From an uncultured Corynebacterium sp. (GTDB lineage: Bacteria; Actinomycetota; Actinomycetes; Mycobacteriales; Mycobacteriaceae), in the NCBI RefSeq assembly GCF_946222835.1, contig NZ_CAMIHD010000004.1:62001-126000 (forward strand): a stretch of 64,000 nucleotides of DNA, in the 5' to 3' direction. The translations under genes were made by a program, and so were the position numbers. Numbering within the stretch: position 1 is the first letter of the stretch; each line of letters starts with the position of its first letter. The notes below the pieces were generated by a model that worked only from the letters and a program-made list of their open reading frames with translations, had not been told where the DNA came from and searched no databases. Positions 8,375-16,726 of the stretch are shown one piece after another.

Positions 8375-9031
8375 ATGTTTGAAGGACCTCTGCAAGACCT
8401 CATCGACGAGTTTTCGCGCCTGCCGGGCATCGGCCCGAAATCGGCGCAGCGCATCGCGTTTCACGTTTTGCACATGGAGCCCGAAGACATCGAGCGGCTA
8501 CAAAACGCGCTGGGCGCGGTGCGCGATGGCGTGACCTTCTGCCGCATCTGCTGCAATATTTCCCGCGAGGATGTCTGCCGCATCTGCATTAACTCGCAGC
8601 GCGACGCCTCTACCATCTGTGTGGTGGAGGAGCCGAAGGATATCCAGGTCATCGAGCGCACCGGCGAATATGAGGGCCGCTATCACGTTTTGGGCGGCGC
8701 GTTGGACCCGCTGGCGAATGTGGGCCCGCGCGATCTGAATATTTCCACACTGCTGCAGCGCCTAGGCGGTGTGTTGCCGGACCGCGAGCTCGCAGACTCT
8801 ACCCCCGAAGCCCCGCTTTACGACGCCACCCCCACCATCCACGAAGTAATCCTCGCCACCGACCCCAATACAGAGGGCGAGGCCACCGCTGCATACCTGG
8901 TGCGGCTTTTGCGCGACTTCCCTGATTTGAAGATCACCAGATTGGCCTCCGGCATGCCGCTCGGAGGCGATCTGGAGTTCGTAGACGAGCTCACCTTGTC
9001 CCGTGCGCTCTCTGGCCGCCTAACTATATAG
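8375..9031 (+). CDS. recR: Recombination protein RecR
   Basis: 218 residues. A helix-hairpin-helix (LIDEFSRLPGIGPKSAQRIAFH) is followed by a Cys4 zinc finger (C-x2-C … C-x2-C, spanning FCRICCNISREDVCRIC) and a Toprim domain (ICVVEEPKDIQVIERTGEY). RecR works with RecO/RecF to load RecA at gaps. A TTG three bases upstream (8372) is also in frame, but ATG 8375 with GGGAG about 7 nt before it is preferred. Confidence 0.96.
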   Translation: MFEGPLQDLIDEFSRLPGIGPKSAQRIAFHVLHMEPEDIERLQNALGAVRDGVTFCRICCNISREDVCRICINSQRDASTICVVEEPKDIQVIERTGEYEGRYHVLGGALDPLANVGPRDLNISTLLQRLGGVLPDRELADSTPEAPLYDATPTIHEVILATDPNTEGEATAAYLVRLLRDFPDLKITRLASGMPLGGDLEFVDELTLSRALSGRLTI

Positions 9032-9067
9032 TGCCCGCGCCCCGGCTAGTAGCGGGCGAGCGCGGAG

Positions 9068-10141
9068 CTACGGCACCGCGGCCGTGGGCCCGGTTCGCGC
9101 ACGGCCGGTGAACACCGGCGGGCCAGGAGCCCGTGCCTTGGTGCCCGTCGCAAAATTTCTATTTTTGTCATTGCTATCTTTGTCAGCATGGTGTCTAACA
9201 GGCGGTAGCCAGGCGATTCGACCGCGAATGCGCGCCATCCGGCCGCGGCCCGGCAGCCCATTGATGGAGTTGTGATACGGGCACAATAGCGTCATGTTCT
9301 CGGGGTGGGTCAGGCCGCCGCGGGAGTATTCGATGAGGTGGTGGGCTTGGCATTCGGCGGCGGGGCGTCGGCAAGCGGGCCAGGCGCAGTGAGCGCCTTC
9401 GGCCTCGAGCATCCGGCGCTGCTTTGGGGAGGCCTGCCGGGTGCGGTAGAGGTTGACCGGGCCGCGCTCGGGATGGATGAGCGTGAAGAGTCCCGCGCCG
9501 GCTAGGGTGCGGCGCACTAGTTCGGCGCCGGTGATGGTGGCGCCGTTGGTCATAGCGAGGCGGATATCATCGCCGTTTCCAGCGAGGATTTTCAGGTAGT
9601 CCGGCAGCTCGATGATGACATTGGTGGTCACGGTAGCGGGCGCGGCGGCGCGGGAACCGGTGAGCCAGGCCAGTGGGTCGGATTTGGCGGCGGCCCAGAT
9701 ATCGGCCATTTCTGCGGCGGGGCCGGTGAAACTCAGGGTGGTTTTCTCGCCGTGCATAATCCGACGACCGCCGTCTTCGCGCTCCGGCGGCGGGTTGAGT
9801 TCGCGCAGTAGCCGGGTAGCCGCGCGCGAGATCTGCGCGGTGGTGCCTGCGGTGGCGCAGAGCTTCTCGCGGAATTGCCAGCGTTTGGTGGGCTCGCTAA
9901 TGCCGCGCGAGCGGCGGGCGATAAGCGCGAGGGTCTCTAGGCTGTGTTGATTGCGGCGTGCGGCGGCCAGTGCGCGGGATTGGTAACGCGAGTGGCTGGT
10001 GGGCGAGAGGAAGGCCGCGGCGGTGTGGCGCACCATGCGCGCTTGGTCCGCGGGCAGAGGCAGGCTGGAGGCGGCGTGAGCCTCTTCGAGAAGATCTACG
10101 CCGCGCTTAGCGATGTCGCCCAGCTGCTCCAATAACGTCAT
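9068..10141 (-). CDS. HNH endonuclease-domain protein (actinobacterial multi-copy type)
   Basis: 357 residues. The N-terminal two thirds are helical and Arg/Ala-rich. The C-terminal HNH ββα-metal motif is seen as CAWPACRRPAAECQAHHLIEY and GGLTHPENMTLLCPYHN, with paired Cys for structural zinc. Such proteins occur in several copies in corynebacterial and mycobacterial genomes; their substrates are unknown. TAGGCT lies exactly 7 nt before ATG 10141, giving a leaderless start. It contains the dispersed motif, read here as Ala-Cys-Arg-Arg-Pro. No repeats or integrase suggest recent mobility. Confidence 0.82.
   Translation of the reverse strand: MTLLEQLGDIAKRGVDLLEEAHAASSLPLPADQARMVRHTAAAFLSPTSHSRYQSRALAAARRNQHSLETLALIARRSRGISEPTKRWQFREKLCATAGTTAQISRAATRLLRELNPPPEREDGGRRIMHGEKTTLSFTGPAAEMADIWAAAKSDPLAWLTGSRAAAPATVTTNVIIELPDYLKILAGNGDDIRLAMTNGATITGAELVRRTLAGAGLFTLIHPERGPVNLYRTRQASPKQRRMLEAEGAHCAWPACRRPAAECQAHHLIEYSRGGLTHPENMTLLCPYHNSINGLPGRGRMARIRGRIAWLPPVRHHADKDSNDKNRNFATGTKARAPGPPVFTGRARTGPTAAVP
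9366..9376 (-). repeat. Dispersed motif GCTTGCCGACG
   Basis: The complement gives the core followed by CCCC. Coding orientation in the HNH gene, but in a different reading frame (Cys-Arg-Arg) from most copies, and overlapping the zinc-site codons. Confidence 0.85.
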
Positions 10142-10194
10142 GCCCCGCAGCCTAAGTACGGGGACAGGTAGCTACAAGGGGCGGCGGCCGGGCC

Positions 10195-10241
10195 TGTGGA
10201 TAACTCGGGGGTTTTAGGACCGTCCGGTGAAGTTATCCACA
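10195..10241. promoter_or_regulatory. Inverted pair of consensus DnaA boxes
   Basis: TGTGGATAA (10195–10203) and TTATCCACA (10233–10241) are perfect consensus DnaA 9-mers in inverted orientation, 29 bp apart, in the gap between the HNH gene and gatD. The flanks extend the match (CTGTGGATAACT / AGTTATCCACAG). They could titrate DnaA or regulate a neighbour. No oriC landmarks (dnaA, dnaN) are in this window. Confidence 0.7.
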
Positions 10242-10250
10242 GGTTTGGGC

Positions 10251-11024
10251 CTATCTTTGGGAGCGCGGGGGCTCGGAGGCGTTGAAACGTTCGACGCGCA
10301 GGCGGTCAACGGCCGGAATTTCAAGCGGCTCAAGATCCGCGAGGGTCACGCCCATCGCTTGGGCGAGGAGGAGATCGGCCAGCTGCGGGTTTCGGGCCAG
10401 CGCCGGGCCGTGCATATAGGTGGCGATGACGCTGCCTTGGACGGCGCCTTCGTAGGTGCGCTGGGTGGAGCCATCGGCAAGGTCGGCGGTGGCGGCCTGG
10501 TCCGCATTGCCATTGCCACGGGTGAGCGTGCCGAGGGGCTGCGCGGAGGGGCCAAGGATGGTAGCGCCCAAGTGGTTTTCAAAGCCCGTGAGCGGCTCGG
10601 TGAGGTCCGCGGTAACGCCAGCGCGGGTGGGTTTGGAAGCCACCTCGCCGATGGCACGGTCCTGCATGCCGGCCGTGGTGGCATCGAGCAGGCCGACGCC
10701 GTCGATGATGCGACCGGAGGCGCGGAAGGACTCACCCAGGACCTGCAAGCCAGCACAAATGGCAAAGACCGGGCGGCCGGCGTTGGCGGCGCGGCTCAGG
10801 CCACCATCGGAAATCAGGTGGTCCGCGGCCAGGATCTGCGCGGTATCTTCGCCGCCGCCGAGGGTGTAGATATCCAGTGTCTCAGGCACGGGCTCGCCCA
10901 AGCGGATCGGGTGAATTTCCGCCTGCAAGCCGCGCACGCGGGCGCGCTGACGCAGGACGAGGGCGTTGCCGTCGTCGCCGTAGGTACCGAGGACGTCGGG
11001 AAGCACTAGGCCGATATTAAGCAT
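10251..11024 (-). CDS. gatD: Lipid II isoglutaminyl synthase, glutamine amidotransferase subunit GatD
   Basis: 257 residues, a CobB/CobQ-type class I amidotransferase. The nucleophile Cys90 is in VFAICAGLQVLG, and the catalytic His is in YMHGPALARNP. With MurT it amidates the D-glutamate of lipid II stem peptides, important for cross-linking. It overlaps the end of murT by 8 nt, consistent with translational coupling and a stoichiometric complex. Intact motifs and neighbour make this secure. Confidence 0.92.
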   Translation of the reverse strand: MLNIGLVLPDVLGTYGDDGNALVLRQRARVRGLQAEIHPIRLGEPVPETLDIYTLGGGEDTAQILAADHLISDGGLSRAANAGRPVFAICAGLQVLGESFRASGRIIDGVGLLDATTAGMQDRAIGEVASKPTRAGVTADLTEPLTGFENHLGATILGPSAQPLGTLTRGNGNADQAATADLADGSTQRTYEGAVQGSVIATYMHGPALARNPQLADLLLAQAMGVTLADLEPLEIPAVDRLRVERFNASEPPRSQR

Positions 11025-12294
11025 TGGTGGCCTCCTTGGAAAGCGCCTTCTTCAAATCGCGGAAGGCGGTGTAGTTGGCGAGGACCTCGATGCGACCCTC
11101 CGGGCAGGCGGCGAGCGCATCGAGCGGATCCGGAATGAGCTCGTGGGAGATATCGGCGTAGACCAGGCGCACCGCCAGGTCGGTGCCGCGCTCGCCGGCG
11201 GCCGTCACGCTGAGGCCATTGAAGCCTTCGAATTTCACGTCCCACAGCCAGGACATGTCGATGCCATCGGCCACCTGGCCGTTGGTGGCGATGACCAAGC
11301 CATCGGCGCTGCGGTCCACCATGGACAGGGCTTCTTGCCAGCCGGCCGGGTTCTTGGCCAGCAGCAAGCGAATCTCGCGGCCGCGCCAGTGAATAGTGGA
11401 GTAGCGACCGGCCACATCATCGATGCTTTCGGCGGCCGCAATGGCTTTGTCGAGGTCCACGCCGAAGCCGGCGACGGCGGCAGCGATGGCCTGGGCCGCG
11501 TTGCCCCGGTTAGCACGGCCAGGCAGCGCCAGGTTCAGCGGGCGCTTGGCGGTGGGGGTGATAATGCCATGCTTATCGACGCCCCACGTTGGCTGCGGCC
11601 GGCGGAATTCGCGGCCGTCGGCAAGCGGCTTGACGGCGTACCAGTCATCCTCGGTGCGCACGACGTGCCCGCCGGTGCGCGGGCAGGTAACGGAATCGCC
11701 GAGCCAGCCGGCGCCGGCCGAAACCCAGATAACATTCTTGGCGTCATAGGCCACGGAGGTCATCAAAACGTCATCGCAGTTGGCGATGACGAGCATGTCC
11801 GGGTGGGCTTCCACAGCGCCGCGCAGAGCCCGCTCGATCTTATTAATCTCGCCCACGCGGTCGAGCTGGTCGCGGGTGAGGTTGAGCAGAACCAGCGCCT
11901 GCGGGTTCAGGTTATCGGCTACGTGGGGCACGTGGAGTTCGTCTACTTCGAGCACGAGGTGGGAGGCGTCCTTGCCGGCCATGAGTGCGGAGATGATGCC
12001 GGCATCCATGTTGTCACCGCCGTCGTTGGTGGCTACGGTGTGCTCGGCGCGGACTGCGGCGGCCAGCATGCGGGTGGTGGTGGACTTGCCGTTGGTGCCG
12101 GTCACCAGCACGGCTGGGCGCCCACCGGCCAGGTTGTTCATGATGGAAGGGTCAATGGCATTGGCGATTAGGCCACCGATCATTCCGCCGGCGCCACGGC
12201 CGGTGGCGCGGGAAGCGGTGGTGGCCAGCTTCGCGGCGGTAGTGGCGGTGGTGGTGCGCAACTTCCTCAGCGCACCCGGGACTCTAAAACTCAT
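11017..12294 (-). CDS. murT: Lipid II isoglutaminyl synthase, Mur ligase subunit MurT
   Basis: 425 residues. The Mur-ligase ATP site reads VLVTGTNGKSTTTRML near residue 65, with central ligase motifs (VLEVDELHV; VLLNLTRDQLDR) and a C-terminal DUF1727-type region (IHWRGREIRLLLAKNPAGWQEALSM). It activates the glutamate carboxylate of lipid II for amidation by ammonia from GatD. TACCCT ends 7 nt before ATG 12294, indicating a leaderless murT–gatD operon. It contains the dispersed motif at 11616–11626. Confidence 0.93.
   Translation of the reverse strand: MSFRVPGALRKLRTTTATTAAKLATTASRATGRGAGGMIGGLIANAIDPSIMNNLAGGRPAVLVTGTNGKSTTTRMLAAAVRAEHTVATNDGGDNMDAGIISALMAGKDASHLVLEVDELHVPHVADNLNPQALVLLNLTRDQLDRVGEINKIERALRGAVEAHPDMLVIANCDDVLMTSVAYDAKNVIWVSAGAGWLGDSVTCPRTGGHVVRTEDDWYAVKPLADGREFRRPQPTWGVDKHGIITPTAKRPLNLALPGRANRGNAAQAIAAAVAGFGVDLDKAIAAAESIDDVAGRYSTIHWRGREIRLLLAKNPAGWQEALSMVDRSADGLVIATNGQVADGIDMSWLWDVKFEGFNGLSVTAAGERGTDLAVRLVYADISHELIPDPLDALAACPEGRIEVLANYTAFRDLKKALSKEATNA
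11616..11626 (-). repeat. Dispersed motif GCTTGCCGACG
   Basis: Exact core, coding orientation in murT, read as Leu-Ala-Asp-Gly. Confidence 0.8.
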
Positions 12295-12321
12295 GTCCCC
12301 TAGGGTAGTCGCGCGGGCGGC

Positions 12322-13722
12322 TTAGTCGTTCTTTTTCCCCGCCGAGCCGCCAGAATTTCGTCGGCCCCTGCCGCGACCACCGCGGCCGCCGCGGCGTCGG
12401 CGGCGTTTCTGGTTCTTGCCGCCGCCCTTTTTGTTGTTCTGGGGCGAGCGTTGGGGCCGCGGTCTGGGCTTGGTGGATTCGGGTTCGGGCTCGGCGTCTT
12501 CTATGCGGGTGAGGGCATCAAGAAAGGCGGCGTCCGACATCAGCGGGATGCCTTTGCGGTGGGCGTGCATGGGTTTTCCCACCAAGTCCGTGGTGACATT
12601 GCAGACCGCCAGCGAGGACTCGCGGGTGAGCTTCTCGGAGTAATTGAGCTCCTCGCGCATGAGCGCGGCGATGATGGTGTCCGGGTCCTCGAGGATTTCC
12701 GGTGCGACGACGATTTCCATGCCGCGGCGCAGTTCCTTGCCCGGCTCGTATTTGCCGGGGTTGTGGTGTTGGACGGGGGCTTCGGCGGCGTCGACGCGCA
12801 CGTGGGAGCGTTGCAGGCCGAAGCGATCGGCGCGCACGTCCTCCGGCGTATAGCTGCGCACCTTGCCGCCTTCTTGCTTGCGGTAGAGCGCGATGAGCAG
12901 CTCGGTTTGCTCGCGGGAGGTCTCCGCTTCGGGCCGGCCGGCGCGCTCCATCGAGGCCTCCGGCGTGGCGTTTAGGCCGCTCTGCTTGGCGACGCCCCCT
13001 AAACGCACATCATTTGACCGCACCTGCTGCGCATAGGAGGTGGCCAGGGTATCGATAATGCGAACCGGCGTGGGCACATGCCCGACCTTTTGGCGGCGTC
13101 GGCGGCCCTTGTTGCGGCCGCGATTGCGCGCGCGATTTTGGCGGGCGGCGGCCATCATGGCACGGCGGGCCTCAGCGACGAGAAAACCCCAGGTATAGGG
13201 GAGATCGTGGACGATGAGTGTGCGGCCGTCAATAAGCTTGTCCAGCGATTTGAGGATCTTGCCAAAAGCTGGCGCCTGCTCAATATCGGTGGTGCTCAGC
13301 CCGTGGAGGTGGCGCGGCCCGGCATCGATATCGGGCTTGAGGACGGCGTGGAATTGCTGGCCCTGCTCGCTGGCGGCGTTGAACGCAATGGCGTCGATAG
13401 TAACGATGCGCCCGGTGCTGGGATGGATGCCGGTTGTCTGGATGGTCAGCGCCACATAGGGAAAGTCCGCCGCCTCGTTAGGCGAGTCGGCCTGCTGCGG
13501 CTGTTGCTGAGCCGGTGAGTGCGGTTTCGGTTTCGGCTTGGGTTTCGGGGCGTCTGGCTCCCCGGAGGCACGGACCGCACGGCGGGGCTTAGTGCGGCGC
13601 TGTTCCATGCCTGGTTTGGGCGCTGTGGACCTGGCCGCGTGGCGCGAAGCTACCGTCGCGGGCGACGGCGCTGGGGCCGATGCCGACGGGTGCTGCGGGG
13701 AGGGGCCAGGTGTGTTGTTCAT
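12322..13722 (-). CDS. DnaQ-like exonuclease-fold/BRCT protein, apparently catalytically dead
   Basis: 466 residues, usually annotated as a DNA polymerase III epsilon-like protein. The order is a Pro/Ala/Lys-rich N-terminus, an RNase H-fold exonuclease-like domain (about 85–280), a BRCT-like domain (GMEIVVAPEILEDPDT … MHAHRKGIPLMSDAAFLDAL) and an Arg/Gly/Lys-rich tail. The acidic residues of DEDDh exonucleases look replaced: ExoI reads ALTIQTTG where DxETTG is expected, ExoII reads VHDLPYTWGFL where HNxxFD is expected, and no H-x4-D is clear in ExoIII. ATG 13722 is chosen because TACACT ends 7 nt upstream; the longer frame from 13746 would span that promoter. It may be a DNA-binding scaffold. 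Confidence 0.75.
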   Translation of the reverse strand: MNNTPGPSPQHPSASAPAPSPATVASRHAARSTAPKPGMEQRRTKPRRAVRASGEPDAPKPKPKPKPHSPAQQQPQQADSPNEAADFPYVALTIQTTGIHPSTGRIVTIDAIAFNAASEQGQQFHAVLKPDIDAGPRHLHGLSTTDIEQAPAFGKILKSLDKLIDGRTLIVHDLPYTWGFLVAEARRAMMAAARQNRARNRGRNKGRRRRQKVGHVPTPVRIIDTLATSYAQQVRSNDVRLGGVAKQSGLNATPEASMERAGRPEAETSREQTELLIALYRKQEGGKVRSYTPEDVRADRFGLQRSHVRVDAAEAPVQHHNPGKYEPGKELRRGMEIVVAPEILEDPDTIIAALMREELNYSEKLTRESSLAVCNVTTDLVGKPMHAHRKGIPLMSDAAFLDALTRIEDAEPEPESTKPRPRPQRSPQNNKKGGGKNQKRRRRRGGRGGRGRGRRNSGGSAGKKND

Positions 13723-13773
13723 TAAACTCAGTGTAGTATCCCGCATTTCGTGCAGGGGGACAGGGCGCGCCGC

Positions 13774-15786
13774 TTAATCTTCTACAACGATGACAATGAC
13801 GTCCGGCGGGGTTGTCTGTTCCTCAGGCTCTTCAGGGCGCCCCGGCGTCTCTGGCTGCTGCGGTTCTGCCGGCTCCTCGGGCTCTGCCGGCTCTTCTGGT
13901 TCGAGTGGCACTTCCGGGCCATCCGGCGCGCTGCGGTCTGTCGTGGGCAGTGCCGGTTCGGCCTCTGGTTCTGGTTCCGGGGTAGGCGCGAGTTCTGAGC
14001 CGGGGATCGTCGTCGTTGGGGCAGTAGTTTCCGGCTCTGGCGCTGGCGTTGGCTCGAGTTCGGAACCCGGGATAGTGGTGCTTGACACGGTGGTATCCGG
14101 CGCCGGCTCAGACTGGGGCTCCGAGGTTAGCAACGAAGACGTCGTTGTAGGCGCAGTCGGCTCCGAAGGCGTTGGTTCCGAGGACTCTGGTTCGGGCAGT
14201 GCCGTCTGCTTATCCATCAAGGTGGCGGCGGTGGTTTCAGGTGCTGTCGTCTCGGACGTCGTCTTTTCCGAGCCAGGCGTACTGGAAGTAGGTAGGTCGG
14301 AGGGCTCGGTCGGTTCCTTCGCCGCTAGCCGCGGCGCCGGCTCAGAGCTGGAGGATGACGCCGAGGCCGGGGTCGATTCGACGTTATTAGCCGCAGCGGC
14401 GGCAGCAGCGGCAGTGGCTGCGGCGGAGGCGGCACGGGAAATTGCCTGGGAATCTTTGCCCTGGTGCTCGCCACCGTGTTCGCCGCGGTGCTCGCTGTGG
14501 TGGTCTGTGGCAGGGGCCTTGGCGCGGTCGGTATGAGGTGCGTGCATCAGCCGCGACGGCTTAGACGGCTGCGGCTCAGAGGCGTGGCGGTGGTGCGGTG
14601 TTGATTTAGAGGGGGCGTCGGCAAGCGGGCGCTGGGCCGAGGACGTCGCGCGGGATGGCGCTGCGGTACCGCTGGTGGGGCCGGCATCGTGGATGCGGGG
14701 CGTAGCGGGGTGCGCGGGGCGCTTGGGTCCATTGCCATCGAAATGGGAAGAATCGATGCCGGAGTGGTCGTCTTCCGGGGAGGGGGCGGTGGAATGGGTG
14801 TGGGTGTCGGAAAGAGCTTCATCCTCGCTTAGCAGGTTGGTAGCCACGGTGGCGCCGCCACCCACAAGCACGGCGACGCCGGCTGCAGCCAACAGGTTCG
14901 AGGTCACAGCGCCGGAAGCGCCGGCAGCACCGGCGGCGGAGGTGACGCTAAAGCCACTCGGTGCGGAGGTGCCAGCGAGGCTGCGGGGCGCAGCGGATGC
15001 TGCCTGTGCGCGGGCTCCGGTAGCAGCGGATATGACGGCGGTGCCACCGGCGACCACTCCCAAAACCAAGCCGGCGTGGTGCCTATTGGCGGCGTTGTGC
15101 GCATAAATGGTGAGTGCGGGGCGGTCATCGGCGTTGTAGTGGAAGTAGCCGTGAGCAATGGCGAGGCGGCCGGTCTTGGTGCAGTCGAGCACGGCGGGGG
15201 CAATCTCGCGGGCGGCTTCCCTGGGAAGGGAGCCTAAGAAGGTGCTATTTATATAGACATCAACGGTATTGCGGCGCAGGAAACCGCGGTTGCGCAAAGT
15301 AACGAGGTAGTGCTCGTCGGTTTGCGGAAAGGCAGTGACGTCCTTGGAAAACTCCGTTATCGTGGCCGCAGCCTCGCCCGGCAGCATGGCCCAGCGCTGT
15401 GCCGGTGGATTATTAGCGGGGATGCACAGGTGCGGTGCCGGCAGGAGCAGGTTGAGCGTGGGCCATTCTTCGCCGGAGGCATCCGTCATGCTCACATGGG
15501 CGGTGGCGCGTGGGCGTAGGCCGGCGCTAAGAACCCAGTCAAAGAGTGCGTAGGCCTGGGAGTCGGCGGCGCTGAGGTGGCCGACGAGGGTGTCACCAAT
15601 CCGGACCGCGAAGCCTTCTTGGGCGGTGCGGGGGCCGAGCTCCGCGGAAAGGTAGCCGTCTTCCGCGGCGGTGGACTCAAGCAATTCGCTGAAAACTTTT
15701 GGCGGAACATCCCCGATGGGCAGCTTATGGATCGCGCCAAAGCCGTGGTCAGGGACCACGTAGGTGGCGGAATCCAGCGAAGTCAT
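13774..15786 (-). CDS. Membrane-anchored protein with tandem HIRAN-like domains and a long Pro/Ser/Thr/Glu tail
   Basis: 670 residues from ATG 15786, with AAAGG about 7 nt upstream; the frame opens further upstream but lacks support. Two related N-terminal blocks (about 1–125 and 140–235) share a pattern of beta strands around (V/L)G(H/S)L followed by an Ala-rich helix, reminiscent of HIRAN domains. Two hydrophobic segments follow (HHAGLVLGVVAGG … and NLLAAAGVAVLVGGGAT). The last 370 residues are low-complexity, with HRGEHGGEH repeats, two copies of TTIPGSEL-x-PTP-x-PEPE and a Glu/Pro tail. It is a paralogue of the next upstream gene. Function unknown; it is probably Corynebacteriales-specific. 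Confidence 0.6.
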   Translation of the reverse strand: MTSLDSATYVVPDHGFGAIHKLPIGDVPPKVFSELLESTAAEDGYLSAELGPRTAQEGFAVRIGDTLVGHLSAADSQAYALFDWVLSAGLRPRATAHVSMTDASGEEWPTLNLLLPAPHLCIPANNPPAQRWAMLPGEAAATITEFSKDVTAFPQTDEHYLVTLRNRGFLRRNTVDVYINSTFLGSLPREAAREIAPAVLDCTKTGRLAIAHGYFHYNADDRPALTIYAHNAANRHHAGLVLGVVAGGTAVISAATGARAQAASAAPRSLAGTSAPSGFSVTSAAGAAGASGAVTSNLLAAAGVAVLVGGGATVATNLLSEDEALSDTHTHSTAPSPEDDHSGIDSSHFDGNGPKRPAHPATPRIHDAGPTSGTAAPSRATSSAQRPLADAPSKSTPHHRHASEPQPSKPSRLMHAPHTDRAKAPATDHHSEHRGEHGGEHQGKDSQAISRAASAAATAAAAAAAANNVESTPASASSSSSEPAPRLAAKEPTEPSDLPTSSTPGSEKTTSETTAPETTAATLMDKQTALPEPESSEPTPSEPTAPTTTSSLLTSEPQSEPAPDTTVSSTTIPGSELEPTPAPEPETTAPTTTIPGSELAPTPEPEPEAEPALPTTDRSAPDGPEVPLEPEEPAEPEEPAEPQQPETPGRPEEPEEQTTPPDVIVIVVED
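14616..14626 (-). repeat. Dispersed motif GCTTGCCGACG, extended form
   Basis: The complement reads the core followed by CCCCC. Coding orientation, read as Leu-Ala-Asp-Ala-Pro within the low-complexity tail. Confidence 0.85.
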
Positions 15787-15895
15787 GAGAGCCTTTCGAT
15801 ACGAGGGAATGGTAACACCGTATTTTAGGCACTGCCTTGGGCTTTTCCAATTTCCCCGGCCGGTGAACAAGGGTTGATATCCTGCCCAAAAGTTT

Positions 15896-16672
15896 CTACA
15901 GAAGAAAAATGAGCACGGCGATGAGCGCTGCAATCACCACTAGGGCAATGAGGGCAGGTGCCCATTGGCCGCGGGGCGCAGGTGCAGCGTTGCCCACGGC
16001 GCGAAAGCTTGTGGTTTCGAAGGTTTCCGTGGAGGAGGGGGAGGTAGGGGTGGCGTCGGCAAGCGAGGCTTCCTCCGAATCTGGCAGCGGCTCCCCCGCG
16101 TAGATGCTGAGTACGCGGCCGGTGCTGCGCGGCGCATGGTAGGCGTGGGCCAGGATTGTGCCCTGCTTGGCGACGTCCACCCCTTCCAGCCGCCCCACCC
16201 ACCGTGGGCCTAAATAGGCATCGGCGCCGGAACCGGTGGTGCTGGGCGAGAGCGTAACCAATAGGTGCATGCGGGCGTGGGCGGGAATGTCCAGATCCGC
16301 GGGCAGATCGGTGATGTCTATGGGCGGGGCATAGCCCAGCATTGTCCACGGGCCAGCTGGCGGGTTATTGGCGGGAAGGCACAGGCCCGGCCGAGGCAGG
16401 AGTAGTGCCAGGGAGTCATCGGGCTGTGGTGCGGCGGTGGCTGCAGGGGTGAGCCCGGCGCGAAAGAGCAGATCTAATTCGGGATACTCGGCGCGGTCGG
16501 CGCTGGTGATGTGCCCGAGGACGGAGTCAGCGCGCACCTCCAAGCCGCCGTCCGGGCGGGGTGACAGGGTGACGGTGAACTCTCGGTTTTCCTTCGTCTG
16601 CGCACCATAGATGGGCAGGGCCTGCACGGCGCCCAAACCGCGGTGTGGAATGAGGTAGGTAGAAGAAGGCAT
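15896..16672 (-). CDS. Membrane protein with HIRAN-like domains, paralogue of the 13774–15786 gene
   Basis: 258 residues from ATG 16672, with GAAGGG upstream; GTG 16678 is also in frame. It opens STYLIPHRGLGAVQALPI, matching ATYVVPDHGFGAIHKLPI in the neighbour, and shares GHIT/GHLS, LCLPANNPPAGPWTML versus LCIPANNPPAQRWAML, and a second beta-rich block. It ends in a single membrane helix (ALIALVVIAALIAVLIFLL), so it is tail-anchored with the paired domains probably cytoplasmic. Tandem duplication produced the pair, and the downstream copy gained the long tail. Function unknown. Confidence 0.6.
   Translation of the reverse strand: MPSSTYLIPHRGLGAVQALPIYGAQTKENREFTVTLSPRPDGGLEVRADSVLGHITSADRAEYPELDLLFRAGLTPAATAAPQPDDSLALLLPRPGLCLPANNPPAGPWTMLGYAPPIDITDLPADLDIPAHARMHLLVTLSPSTTGSGADAYLGPRWVGRLEGVDVAKQGTILAHAYHAPRSTGRVLSIYAGEPLPDSEEASLADATPTSPSSTETFETTSFRAVGNAAPAPRGQWAPALIALVVIAALIAVLIFLL
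16054..16064 (-). repeat. Dispersed motif GCTTGCCGACG
   Basis: Exact core, coding orientation in the 15896–16672 gene, read as Leu-Ala-Asp-Ala-Thr. Confidence 0.8.
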
Positions 16673-16726
16673 ACCCACCCTTCTACCACGCCGGGGTGTA
16701 GGGCTGGCGGGCAGGCTCGGGCAGGC

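Noticed and set aside
9068..10141. HNH gene as part of a mobile intron or intein
   Set aside because: It is a free-standing 357-residue protein with its own promoter. No flanking direct repeats, intron structure or split host gene are seen.
15787..15933. N-terminal extension of the HIRAN-like/low-complexity gene
   Set aside because: No start signal. The ribosome-binding site and the homology to the paralogue begin at ATG 15786.
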